Notes under the pieces: model-generated
The model's database searches: none
Seen by the model: the letters and a program-made list of their open reading frames with translations, nothing else
Told to the model about the DNA's origin: nothing
Program-made: the position numbers and the translations under genes
Assembly (NCBI GenBank): GCA_900467745.1
Contig: UBQW01000058.1
Span: 62,001 to 126,000 of the forward strand
Length of the DNA: 64,000 nt
Direction of reading: 5' to 3'
From: Hyphomicrobiales bacterium
GTDB taxonomy: Bacteria; Pseudomonadota; Alphaproteobacteria; Rhizobiales; Rhizobiaceae
Shown: piece after piece, positions 10,289 to 19,549 of the stretch
Numbering within the stretch: position 1 is the first letter of the stretch
How the letters are laid out: each line of letters starts with the position of its first letter

Positions 10289-10305
10289 ATTGAACTAGGT
10301 TCAAT
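10289..10305. repeat. Small dyad upstream of the glsB-like pair
   Basis: ATTGAAC (10289-10295) and GTTCAAT (10299-10305) form a perfect 7-bp inverted repeat with a 3-base spacer, 31 bp before the ATG at 10337. It is operator-like; no regulator can be named. Confidence 0.4.
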
Positions 10306-10336
10306 AACGGACTGGAAAAAGCGAAAGGAAATCATC

Positions 10337-10591
10337 ATGTCTATGGGTACGCAGGCACTGCTCATCTTCCTCCTGATCGGTCTGGTCGCAGGGTTCCTCG
10401 CCAGCCTGATCGTTGGCTGAGGCGGATTGATACGGTGCCTGCTCAGCGGCATCATCGGCGCGTTCGTCGGAGGCTTTCTCTTCAACGCGCTGGGGATCAA
10501 TCTGGGCATAGACAGCGCCATTGTGGTGCAGATCATTCACGCCACGGTCGGCGCCATCATCGTGGTGCTGATCGCAAGGGCGATAGCTTGA
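10337..10591 (+). pseudogene. GlsB/YeaQ/YmgE-type small membrane protein interrupted by in-frame TGA
   Basis: The frame starts at ATG 10337 after GAAAGGA and would encode 84 residues of a small inner-membrane protein of the transglycosylase-associated (GlsB/YeaQ/YmgE) family: LIGLVAGFLASLIVG, then TGA at 10418-10420, then GGLIRCLLSGIIGAFVGGFLF and a last membrane segment ending at 10591. The frame stays open and hydrophobic on both sides, and the family has glycine at this place, so one base change (GGA to TGA) explains the stop. It is either a nonsense mutation, a sequencing error or a recoded TGA. The downstream half has no obvious start codon other than TTG at 10427. Confidence 0.75.
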
Positions 10592-10605
10592 GGGGATAAG
10601 ACTGC

Positions 10606-10854
10606 ATGGAAGGTGTGGGCTTGATTACGGCGATCATCGTCGGGGGCTTGGCGGGTTGGCTCGCGGGCATTTTGATGGGCATACGCTTCGGCGTTTTGAT
10701 GAACATCGTCATCGGCATCGTCGGTGCCGTCATCGGCAGTGCGATCTTTGCCCGCGCCGGCATCTATGTCGCCAGCGGTTGGCAGGGTTACCTTGTGACG
10801 GGTTTCATCGGCTCTTGTATCTTGCTATTTCTGGCAAAACTCGTCAGACGCTGA
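10606..10854 (+). CDS. GlsB/YeaQ/YmgE family small membrane protein
   Basis: An 82-residue, very hydrophobic protein with three predicted membrane helices: IIVGGLAGWLAGILMG, IVIGIVGAVIGSAIFA and YLVTGFIGSCILLFLA, and a basic C-terminus. Gly-rich helices with GxxxG spacing are typical of this stress-associated family, whose biochemical role is unclear. ATG 10606 follows GAGGGGATAAG. It is an intact paralogue of the interrupted gene 15 bp upstream and may compensate for its loss. Confidence 0.8.
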   Translation: MEGVGLITAIIVGGLAGWLAGILMGIRFGVLMNIVIGIVGAVIGSAIFARAGIYVASGWQGYLVTGFIGSCILLFLAKLVRR

Positions 10855-10893
10855 CGAAAGAGGCCGTTTCGGCGGTTTGAAGGCAGGTTATTG

Positions 10894-11868
10894 ATGGTAA
10901 CTATTCTCGACAGGATCAATCCAAGCGCTGAAAAGCGCGTGCGGCACCCGGAAAAGGCGCATCGCCCGGACACGGAAGTCATGCGCAAGCCGGACTGGAT
11001 CCGCGTCAAGGCGCCGACCTCCAAGGGCTACGCCGAAACCCGCTCGATCGTGAAGGAGCACAAGCTCGTCACCGTCTGCGAGGAAGCCGGCTGCCCGAAT
11101 ATCGGCGAGTGCTGGGACAAGAAGCACGCCACTTTCATGATCATGGGCGAGATCTGTACCCGCGCCTGTTCCTTCTGCAACGTCGCGACCGGCAAGCCGA
11201 ACGCGCTCGACATGGCCGAGCCCGAAGGCGTGGCGAAGGCCGTCAAGGAGATGGGCCTCAGCCACGTGGTCATCACCTCCGTTGACCGCGACGATCTGGA
11301 AGATGGCGGCGCCGAGCACTTCGAGAAGGTGATCTGGGCGATCCGTGCCGCGTCTCCGACGACCACGATCGAAATCCTGACGCCCGACTTCCTAAAGAAG
11401 CCCGGTGCGCTGGAGCGCGTCGTCGCCGCCAAGCCCGACGTCTTCAACCACAACATGGAAACCGTTCCGGGCAACTATCTCACTGTCCGCCCCGGCGCTC
11501 GCTACTTCCACTCCGTTCGCCTGCTGCAGCGGGTGAAGGAACTGGATCCGACCATGTTCACCAAGTCGGGCATCATGGTTGGCCTCGGCGAAGAGCGCAA
11601 CGAAGTGCTGCAGCTGATGGACGACCTCCGCGTCGCCGACGTCGACTTCCTGACGATCGGCCAGTACCTGCAGCCCACCCGCAAGCACCACGCGGTCATG
11701 AGCTATGTCACGCCCGAGGAATTCAAGTCCTACGAGACGGTCGCCTACACCAAGGGCTTCCTCATGGTCGCCTCCAGCCCGCTGACCCGCTCCTCGCACC
11801 ACGCCGGCGACGACTTCGCCCGCCTACGCGCTGCGCGTGAGAAGAAGCTGCTGGTGGCTGCGGAGTAA
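10894..11868 (+). CDS. lipA: Lipoyl synthase
   Basis: A radical-SAM enzyme that inserts two sulfur atoms into protein-bound octanoyl groups, here supplying lipoyl cofactor to the adjacent PdhB and PdhC. It has 324 residues. The auxiliary cluster ligands are C62, C67 and C73 in CEEAGCPNIGEC, the SAM cluster ligands C88, C92 and C95 in CTRACSFC, and the C-terminal RSSHHA supplies the serine ligand to the auxiliary cluster. ATG 10894 is preferred to the TTG three bases earlier. Its location after lpdA is functionally coherent. Confidence 0.97.
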   Translation: MVTILDRINPSAEKRVRHPEKAHRPDTEVMRKPDWIRVKAPTSKGYAETRSIVKEHKLVTVCEEAGCPNIGECWDKKHATFMIMGEICTRACSFCNVATGKPNALDMAEPEGVAKAVKEMGLSHVVITSVDRDDLEDGGAEHFEKVIWAIRAASPTTTIEILTPDFLKKPGALERVVAAKPDVFNHNMETVPGNYLTVRPGARYFHSVRLLQRVKELDPTMFTKSGIMVGLGEERNEVLQLMDDLRVADVDFLTIGQYLQPTRKHHAVMSYVTPEEFKSYETVAYTKGFLMVASSPLTRSSHHAGDDFARLRAAREKKLLVAAE

Positions 11869-11904
11869 TCAGGCTATTTCCTCGGTCGACACAAGGAGAT
11901 GCGG

Positions 11905-12201
11905 ATGCAGATCATTCCTGTCGACCCCATCCATCCCGGTGAAATCCTCAAGGAGGATTTCCTGACGGAATACGGCATCTCGGCCTATAAGGCGGCGGAG
12001 GATATGGGAATTCCACGCACGCGGATCGAACGTGTCCTGCGCGGCGAAAACGGCATTACCGCAGACACGGCGTTGCGTCTGTCCCGCTATTTCAACAATA
12101 GCCCGGAATTCTGGCTCAATCTGCAGCGCACCTATGACCTTGCGGTCGCACGACGGGCCGCCGGCGATCTCAGCGGGATTACACCCGTCCAGGCGGCCTG
12201 A
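11905..12201 (+). CDS. HigA-family antitoxin / XRE regulator, no partner toxin
   Basis: A 98-residue helix-turn-helix protein of the HigA/VapI type: VDPIHPGEILKEDFL at the N-terminus, a helix-turn-helix from ISAYKAAEDMGIPRTRIERVL, and the family C-terminal segment LSRYFNNSPEFWLNLQRTYDL. ATG 11905 is preferred to ATG 11899 because AAGGAG at 11893-11898 is then six bases away rather than touching. HigB toxins normally lie just upstream of HigA; here lipA is upstream and a kinase-like gene downstream, so no toxin partner is visible. It may be a domesticated antitoxin acting as a repressor. Confidence 0.82.
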   Translation: MQIIPVDPIHPGEILKEDFLTEYGISAYKAAEDMGIPRTRIERVLRGENGITADTALRLSRYFNNSPEFWLNLQRTYDLAVARRAAGDLSGITPVQAA

Positions 12202-12228
12202 TCTTCCCCGCAATCAAACGAGGCCATC

Positions 12229-12819
12229 GTGTTGCAACAACCGAAGCATCGGCTGAACGTCACCGATCTCGGTGAGGCGGCGGAAGTCCTGAAGCGTGCG
12301 GACCGCATTGTCGTCTTCGGCTCGTCTGGTGGCGGCAAGAGTACGCTGGCGCAAAAGCTCGCGCGCATCCTCGGTGTCCGCTACGTCTCCATGGACCGCG
12401 AGGTGTTCTGGCTGCCGGGATGGGTGTCGAGGCCGAGGCCGGAGCAGCGCGAGATCATCGCCAGGATCGTCACCGAGGATCGCTGGATCATCGATGGCAA
12501 CAACCCAAGGACGCTCGATCTCAGGCTGCCGCGCGCCGATGTGATCCTGTGGGTGAGGGTGTCGCGCTGGCTCTGCTTGTGGAGCATATTCAAGCGGGGC
12601 ATCGTCTATCGCGGCAGGACGCGCCCCGACATGGCACCGGGATGCCTGGAGCAGTGGCCGGACCGGGAGTTCATGTCCTATGTCTGGAATTTCGAGAGAG
12701 ACGACGTGCCCGAATTCATGGAAGGAATCCGCCTGCATGGGCCTGACGTCCCGCTCGTCGAATTGAGGAGCAGGGCGCAGATGGGGCAGCTGCTTCAGCA
12801 CCTCGAAGCCATCGGCTAG
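12229..12819 (+). CDS. P-loop NTPase, adenylate-kinase-like (first of a tandem pair)
   Basis: A 196-residue nucleotide kinase-like protein. The Walker A motif GSSGGGKST lies near residues 31-39, and the DREVFWLPGW segment after the second strand is shared with small kinases often annotated as topology modulation protein or adenylate kinase. The start is GTG 12229 with ACGAGG upstream. The substrate is unknown. The next gene encodes a paralogue with the same architecture, so the pair arose by tandem duplication. Confidence 0.75.
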   Translation: MLQQPKHRLNVTDLGEAAEVLKRADRIVVFGSSGGGKSTLAQKLARILGVRYVSMDREVFWLPGWVSRPRPEQREIIARIVTEDRWIIDGNNPRTLDLRLPRADVILWVRVSRWLCLWSIFKRGIVYRGRTRPDMAPGCLEQWPDREFMSYVWNFERDDVPEFMEGIRLHGPDVPLVELRSRAQMGQLLQHLEAIG

Positions 12820-12861
12820 GATGATGGCCTGATTCGGTCTTTGCTTGCGGGAGGGAAAGAC

Positions 12862-13431
12862 ATGCCGAATTTCGTCACCGATATCACCAGCGCCGCCGAC
12901 CTCGTCAGCCGCGCCGACCGCATTCTCGTGATCGGCTGCTCCGGCGGCGGCAAGACGACGCTGTCGAAGCGCCTCGGCGCGCGGCTCGGTGTGCGGCACA
13001 TCTCGATGGATCGCGACTTCTATTGGCTGCCCGGCTGGGTGAAACGGCCAAAGGCCGAGGAGCGCGAGATGATCGCGGCCGCTGTCGCCGAAGAGCGGTG
13101 GCTGATGGACGGGACGGGCGCCTCGACCTTCGATCTCAGGATGCCGCGCACCGATATAGTGCTCTGGGTGCGGCTGCCGCGCTGGCGTTGCCTGCTCGGT
13201 GTCACCACAAGGTGGCTTCGCTGGCGGGGCAGGGCGCGGCCGGAGATGGCGCCGGGTTGCCCGGAAAAGCTGGATGGTGAGTTCCTGAGTTACATCTGGA
13301 ACTTCGAGCGACGCTGGGCGCCGCTCATCCTCGCCGGCATCGAGCGACACAAGCCCGATGTGCCCGTCCTTCAGTTGAAATCGCACCGTGAAATGCGCCG
13401 CCTTCTTGATCTTCTTGGCGCGCCCGCTTAA
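12862..13431 (+). CDS. P-loop NTPase, adenylate-kinase-like (second of a tandem pair)
   Basis: A 189-residue paralogue of the preceding protein. It has Walker A GCSGGGKTT, the shared segment MDRDFYWLPGWVKRP, and the matching RARPEMAPGC ... EFLSYIWNFER block that corresponds to RTRPDMAPGC ... EFMSYVWNFER in the first copy. ATG 12862 follows GGGAGGGAAAG. The C-terminal portions differ more than the central parts. No substrate can be assigned; both copies look intact. Confidence 0.75.
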   Translation: MPNFVTDITSAADLVSRADRILVIGCSGGGKTTLSKRLGARLGVRHISMDRDFYWLPGWVKRPKAEEREMIAAAVAEERWLMDGTGASTFDLRMPRTDIVLWVRLPRWRCLLGVTTRWLRWRGRARPEMAPGCPEKLDGEFLSYIWNFERRWAPLILAGIERHKPDVPVLQLKSHREMRRLLDLLGAPA

Positions 13432-13440
13432 CTGCCGGTC

Positions 13441-13884
13441 ATGCCTCAGTTCGAAACGCACCGCCCCGTCCCGCATTCCGCAGACCAGATGTTCGATCTC
13501 GTTGCCGATGTCGAGAAATACCCGCAATTCCTGCCGCTCTGCGAAGGACTTGCGATCCGCAGCCGCAAGGAGCGCGATGGCAAGATTCTGCTCATCGCCG
13601 ACATGACGGTCGGCTACAAGGCGATCCGCGAGACCTTCACGACGCAGGTGCTGCTCAACAAGGCCGAGCGCGTCATCGACGTCAAATACATCGACGGCCC
13701 CTTCAAGTACCTCGATAATCGCTGGCGCTTCGAAGACACGGCGTCAGGCTCCACCGTGCATTTCTTCATCGATTACGAGTTCAAGAGCCGCATCCTCGGT
13801 GCCCTCATGGGCTCGATGTTCGACCGCGCCTTCCGGATGTTCACCGAAGCCTTCGAAACGCGCGCCGGCAAGATCTACAGCTGA
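13441..13884 (+). CDS. Coq10/RatA-like SRPBCC (START-fold) protein
   Basis: A 147-residue protein of the Coq10/RatA branch of the SRPBCC superfamily. The opening FETHRPVPHSADQMFDLVADVEKYPQFLPLC and the central GYKAIRETFTTQVLL are characteristic. Coq10 relatives bind ubiquinone and support respiration; in E. coli the same family is called RatA and was described as inhibiting ribosome association. In an alphaproteobacterium next to lipA a quinone-chaperone role is more likely. The gene ends seven bases from the converging cinA stop. Confidence 0.85.
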   Translation: MPQFETHRPVPHSADQMFDLVADVEKYPQFLPLCEGLAIRSRKERDGKILLIADMTVGYKAIRETFTTQVLLNKAERVIDVKYIDGPFKYLDNRWRFEDTASGSTVHFFIDYEFKSRILGALMGSMFDRAFRMFTEAFETRAGKIYS

Positions 13885-13891
13885 GTGAAAC

Positions 13892-14392
13892 TCACTGCGG
13901 TCCGAGCTGCCGGATCATCGCCAGCGCCGTCCGGACGGTGGCGAGACGAATCTCACCGCGGCCGATATCGCCATAGAGCATCTTGTTGTGAATGAGGTCA
14001 CCGTTGCGTGACTTGGCGGCGAGGTGCACCAGCCCGACCGGCTTGTCCGCCGATCCGCCGCCTGGCCCCGCAATACCCGTGACCGCGACGGCGATCAATG
14101 CTCGCGAGCGGAAGAGGGCGCCATGCACCATCTGCCGCGCCGTCTCTTCCGACACGGCGCCGAAATGCGCAAGCGTCGCTTCCTGGACGCCCAGCATCTC
14201 CATCTTCGCGGTGTTCGTATAGGTGACGAAGCCGCGGTCGACGACAGCGGATGAACCCGCGATTTCCGTGAGCGCGCCGGCAATCAGCCCGCCGGTGCAC
14301 GATTCCACCGTCGACACCATCAATCCCGCCGCTCCGAATGTCCTGATAATGGCTTCGGCCTCGGACAGGATATCAGCGGGAAAGAGGCTCAT
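13892..14392 (-). CDS. cinA: CinA C-terminal domain protein (NMN amidohydrolase, PncC type)
   Basis: A stand-alone CinA C-terminal domain of 166 residues. It has the conserved ESCTGGLIAGALT near residues 30-42, VTGIAGPGGGSADKPVGLVH, and the family ending. Proteins of this form hydrolyse nicotinamide mononucleotide to nicotinate mononucleotide in pyridine nucleotide recycling. The start ATG at 14392 overlaps the ispDF stop in ATGA, so the two genes are translationally coupled. The frame is open upstream but that part is antisense to ispDF reading and is not coding. Confidence 0.9.
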   Translation of the reverse strand: MSLFPADILSEAEAIIRTFGAAGLMVSTVESCTGGLIAGALTEIAGSSAVVDRGFVTYTNTAKMEMLGVQEATLAHFGAVSEETARQMVHGALFRSRALIAVAVTGIAGPGGGSADKPVGLVHLAAKSRNGDLIHNKMLYGDIGRGEIRLATVRTALAMIRQLGPQ

Positions 14393-15609
14393 TGGCTGAT
14401 CTCCTGATAGACGACGGTCGCTGTGGCGATGGCGGCGATCCCCTCTCGGCGGCCGACGAAGCCGATGGTCTCGTTGGTCGTCGCCTTGACCGAGCAGCGG
14501 TCGATCGAGATGCCGAGAAATTCCGAAAGCATGGCACGCATCGTGTCGCGGTGCGGCCCGACCTTCGGCGCTTCGGCGATCAGCGTCACGTCGGCGTTCA
14601 TGATGGTGCCGCCGCGCTCGCGCACGATCTTGGCTGCATGCTCGATGAAGATGCGCGATGGAGCGCCCTTCCATTGCGGATCCGATGGCGGGAAGTGATC
14701 GCCGATATCGCCCGCGCCGCAGGTGGCAAGCAGCGCGTCCGTCAGCGCATGCAGCGCGACGTCGGCATCCGAATGGCCTTTGAGCTTCTGGTCGTGCGGA
14801 ATGAACACGCCGCAGAGCGTCACGCCATCGCCGGCCTCGAGCTGGTGCACGTCATAGCCGTTGCCGGTGCGCACATCGGGAAGGCGTGTTCTGGAAAGTC
14901 TCTGGTCGGCCATTGCGATATCGCGCCTCACTGTCAGTTTTACATTGTCGGCCATGCCCTCGACGATCGTCACGGGATGGCCGGCCCATTCGGCGATCGC
15001 CGCATCGTCGGTAAAATCGTCGCGATCGGCGGCGGCCGCCTTCTCATGCGCGGCAAGGATGATGCCGAAGTCGAAGGATTGCGGTGTCTGCGCGGCAAAA
15101 AGCTGCGCGCGGGGCACTGTCTCGACCACGATGCTGGATTGATCGGCGCGCTTCAGCGTATCGGCGACCGGCATGGCCGGCAGCACGGCAGGTGCGCCCT
15201 CAGCCAGCGTGGCCGCCACGCGGTCGAGCAGATCGTGATCGAAGAACGGCCGCACGGCGTCGTGAATCAGGACGTGAGTGATCCCCTTGTCCCTCAGGTG
15301 CCGAAGCCCTGAGAGCACCGATTGCTGGCGCGTCGAGCCGCCATGGACAGTGGCGATCGGCAGCCTGGAGGTGACATCAGCGGTTGCCTTCGCAAATAGC
15401 GCCTCATCATCGGCGTGAATCACGGCGACGATCTCGGTTGCTTTAGGCCATGTCGCGAAAAGTTCGAGCGTGTGGGCAATGACGGGCCGGCCACCGATCC
15501 GGCGATATTGCTTTGGGCCTTCAACGGATGCGCCGGCGCGCTCGCCCCGGCCTGCGGCCACCACGATAATTCCGATCGATATCGGTTGCTTTTGATGCAT
15601 TTGCGGCAT
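14389..15609 (-). CDS. ispDF: Bifunctional IspD/IspF (MEP-pathway cytidylyltransferase and cyclodiphosphate synthase)
   Basis: A 406-residue fusion catalysing two steps of the MEP isoprenoid pathway: transfer of CMP to methylerythritol phosphate (IspD, about residues 1-235) and formation of the 2,4-cyclodiphosphate (IspF, about 248-406). IspD shows VVAAGRGERAG and VLIHDAVRPF; IspF begins with GNGYDVHQLEAGD, with the metal-binding Asp and His, and ends near SVKATTNETIGFVGRREGI. This fusion is normal in alphaproteobacteria. Start ATG 15609 is preceded by few alternatives. Confidence 0.97.
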   Translation of the reverse strand: MPQMHQKQPISIGIIVVAAGRGERAGASVEGPKQYRRIGGRPVIAHTLELFATWPKATEIVAVIHADDEALFAKATADVTSRLPIATVHGGSTRQQSVLSGLRHLRDKGITHVLIHDAVRPFFDHDLLDRVAATLAEGAPAVLPAMPVADTLKRADQSSIVVETVPRAQLFAAQTPQSFDFGIILAAHEKAAAADRDDFTDDAAIAEWAGHPVTIVEGMADNVKLTVRRDIAMADQRLSRTRLPDVRTGNGYDVHQLEAGDGVTLCGVFIPHDQKLKGHSDADVALHALTDALLATCGAGDIGDHFPPSDPQWKGAPSRIFIEHAAKIVRERGGTIMNADVTLIAEAPKVGPHRDTMRAMLSEFLGISIDRCSVKATTNETIGFVGRREGIAAIATATVVYQEISQ

Positions 15610-15673
15610 AAATCCCCAAAAAGCAGAATTTCTGGAGGTGCTCTAACGGCTTGGCGCACCGAATTCCAGCATT

Positions 15674-15698
15674 TGCCCGAAAAATATCAATTCGGGCA
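15674..15698. repeat. 8-bp dyad in the ispDF/dusB divergent region
   Basis: TGCCCGAA (15674-15681) and TTCGGGCA (15691-15698) form a perfect inverted repeat with a 9-base spacer. It lies between the divergent ispDF and dusB-ntrBC genes, just upstream of the putative dusB -35 box, which is where an operator for either would be expected. It does not match the NtrC consensus. Confidence 0.45.
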
Positions 15699-15706
15699 CT
15701 TCCCCC

Positions 15707-15735
15707 TTGGCAAGTCTTTTAAATCTGTCTAAAAA
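15707..15735 (+). promoter_or_regulatory. Possible sigma-70 promoter for dusB-ntrBC
   Basis: TTGGCA (15707-15712), a 17-bp spacer and TAAAAA (15730-15735) resemble a housekeeping promoter 37 bp ahead of the dusB start. The -10 element is imperfect, so this is a suggestion only. Confidence 0.35.
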
Positions 15736-15771
15736 TAGTGCACCTGCTTAGCGTGCCTGAAAGATAATCAG

Positions 15772-16773
15772 TTGTCTGACATACACCTCGCATCTCCTTT
15801 GTGCATCGGAACCGTTGCGGTGCGCAACCGTATCGTGCTGGCGCCCATGTCCGGCGTCACCGATATGCCGTTCCGTCAATTGGCCTGGCGCCATGGCGCG
15901 GGGTTGGTGGTGACCGAGATGGTGGCGAGCCGCGAGCTCGTCAACGACACCGAGCAATCCTGGGCGCGGCTGAAGACCGCAGGCTTCAATCCGCACATGG
16001 TGCAGCTTGCCGGTCGCGAAGCGCACTGGATGGCGGAGGGCGCGAAGATCGCTGCCGCGCACGGTGCCGATATCATCGATATCAATATGGGTTGCCCGGC
16101 GAAGAAGGTGATCGGCGGCTACTCCGGTTCGGCGCTGATGCGTGACCCGGACCATGCGCTCGGACTGATCGAAGCGACAGTCAAGGCGGTGGATGTTCCC
16201 GTCACGCTCAAGATGCGTCTTGGCTGGGACGAAAATTCGATCAACGCCCCCGAAATCGCAAAGCGTGCCCAGGAGGCCGGCGTCCAGTTGGTGACGATCC
16301 ACGGCCGTACGCGCATGCAGTTTTACGAGGGACGCGCCGATTGGGATGCGATCCGCGCCGTGCGCGATGTCCTCACCATTCCGCTGGTCGCCAATGGCGA
16401 CGTCGAAACGGTCGAGGATGCCCGTGAAATCCTGCGTCGCTCCGGCGCCGATGCCGTGATGATCGGCCGTGGCTGCCAAGGGCGCCCGTGGCATGCCGGC
16501 GTGCTCGCCGGAGCCGATGCGCCTCAGCCGTGGGAGATCGCCGATATCGCCGTCGAACACTATCGCATGATGCTCGATTTTTACGGGGAAGCGGTCGGTG
16601 TTCGTCATGCTCGCAAGCATCTCGGCTGGTATATGGAGCGCTTCGCACCGTCGGTTTCGGCAAACGACAAAGCGGCGATCATGACCGCGCGTGATCCTCG
16701 CGAGGTCTCGCAACGATTCCACGATGCCCTGGTCGCGGCGGCAGACAATACAGATGCCCGGGAGGCTGCATGA
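15772..16773 (+). CDS. dusB: tRNA-dihydrouridine synthase (DusB / NifR3)
   Basis: A flavin enzyme that reduces uridines in the tRNA D-loop. It has 333 residues, with LAPMSGVTDMPFRQLAWRHGAG near the N-terminus, the catalytic cysteine C108 in NMGCPAKKV, and IHGRTR as the phosphate-binding region. The only plausible start is TTG at 15772. The gene is the first of the classic nifR3-ntrB-ntrC operon of rhizobia; its stop overlaps the ntrB ATG. Confidence 0.95.
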   Translation: MSDIHLASPLCIGTVAVRNRIVLAPMSGVTDMPFRQLAWRHGAGLVVTEMVASRELVNDTEQSWARLKTAGFNPHMVQLAGREAHWMAEGAKIAAAHGADIIDINMGCPAKKVIGGYSGSALMRDPDHALGLIEATVKAVDVPVTLKMRLGWDENSINAPEIAKRAQEAGVQLVTIHGRTRMQFYEGRADWDAIRAVRDVLTIPLVANGDVETVEDAREILRRSGADAVMIGRGCQGRPWHAGVLAGADAPQPWEIADIAVEHYRMMLDFYGEAVGVRHARKHLGWYMERFAPSVSANDKAAIMTARDPREVSQRFHDALVAAADNTDAREAA

Positions 16774-17917
16774 CAAACGACGCGTCGCTATCATCTGCCC
16801 ATGCCGGCAGTGCCGTCGCCATGGCCGTTCTCAACGCCATTCAGAACCCCGTCATCATGGTCGACGATGCGGGGCTTGTGGCCTTTGCCAACTGGGAGGC
16901 GGAAGCCTTCTTCGGGGCCAGCGCCTCGCATCTGGCGCGATACAAGATCTCGACCTTCATTCCCTTCGGCAGCCCGCTTCTGGCGCTGATCGACCAGGTG
17001 CGCGAGCGCCGTGCGCCGATCAACGAGTATCGCGTCGACCTGAGCTCGCCACGGCTCGGCCAGGACAAGCTCGTGGATATCTACGTGGCCCCGGTGACGA
17101 GCGAGCCGGGCTCCGTCGTCATCGTCTTCCAGGAACGCTCGATGGCCGACAAGATCGACCGGCAGCTGACGCATCGCGCCGCCGCCCGTTCGGTCACCGG
17201 TCTCGCGTCCATGCTGGCGCACGAAATCAAGAACCCGCTCTCGGGCATTCGCGGCGCCGCCCAGTTGCTCGAACACTCGGCAACTGACGATGACCGCGCG
17301 CTGACCAGGCTGATCTGCGACGAGACCGACCGCATCGTCTCGCTGGTCGATCGCATGGAGGTCTTCTCCGACGAGCGCCCAGTCGATCGCGTGCCCGTGA
17401 ACATTCATTCCGTGCTCGATCATGTGAAGGCGGTGGCCAAGGCGGGCTTTGCGCGTCACATCAAGATCACCGAGAACTACGACCCCTCGCTGCCGTCGGT
17501 CTATGCCAACCGCGACCAGCTGGTTCAGGTCTTCCTCAATCTCGTCAAGAACGCCGCCGAGGCGATCGGCGACCGGCCGGATGGCGAGGTCGTGCTGACG
17601 ACCGCCTATCGTCCCGGTATCCGCCTCTCTGTCGCCGGAACGCGCGAGAAGATCTCGCTGCCGCTGGAGTTCTGCGTGCAGGACAATGGTCCGGGCGTGC
17701 CATCTGACCTCCTGCCGCATCTGTTCGACCCCTTCATCACCACCAAGACCAACGGCAGCGGCCTCGGCCTTGCGCTGGTGGCCAAGATCATCGGTGATCA
17801 TGGCGGCATCATCGAATGCGACAGCCAGACCAACAAAACCACATTCCGCGTGCTCATGCCTGCCTCCAAGGACGCATCGCTTGAGGACGCAACCATAACC
17901 CCCACAGGACCTTCTCG

Positions 17918-17921
<4 letters not shown>
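16770..17921 (+). CDS. ntrB: Nitrogen regulation sensor kinase/phosphatase NtrB
   Basis: A soluble histidine kinase that phosphorylates or dephosphorylates NtrC according to PII signalling of nitrogen status. In 383 residues: an N-terminal PAS domain (about 20-125), the HisKA helix with the phospho-accepting H151 in LAHEIKNPLSGIRG, and the HATPase domain with NLVKNAAEAI (N box) and GPGVP and GSGLGLAL (G boxes). It overlaps dusB and ntrC by four bases on each side, so the three are translationally coupled. Confidence 0.97.
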
Positions 17922-19369
<1,448 letters not shown>

Positions 19370-19549
19370 GGCCCTGCAACGCTTGACAATGTGACGCGAT
19401 GCGTTGCATTTTCGCCACATTGCGTTGCCAATAAGTCACGCAAGGGGTTTGTGTTCCTGCGGTCAGTTCTGCGTCCGAAGATCCGGCTCGACGATGGACG
19501 AGCGGGAGATCGAGCGCGGTCTTCACCCTGACCCAAGGACGGCGGCGAA

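Noticed and set aside
8059..10536. An 825-codon open frame on the minus strand
   Set aside because: Antisense to the GNAT gene, lpdA and the small membrane-protein gene; product is repetitive in Asp, Arg and His and has no recognisable domain.
15738..15758. Possible NtrC site near dusB (TGCAC ... CGTGC)
   Set aside because: The half-sites are nine bases apart instead of the seven needed for GCAC-N7-GTGC, so it is not a good NtrC box.
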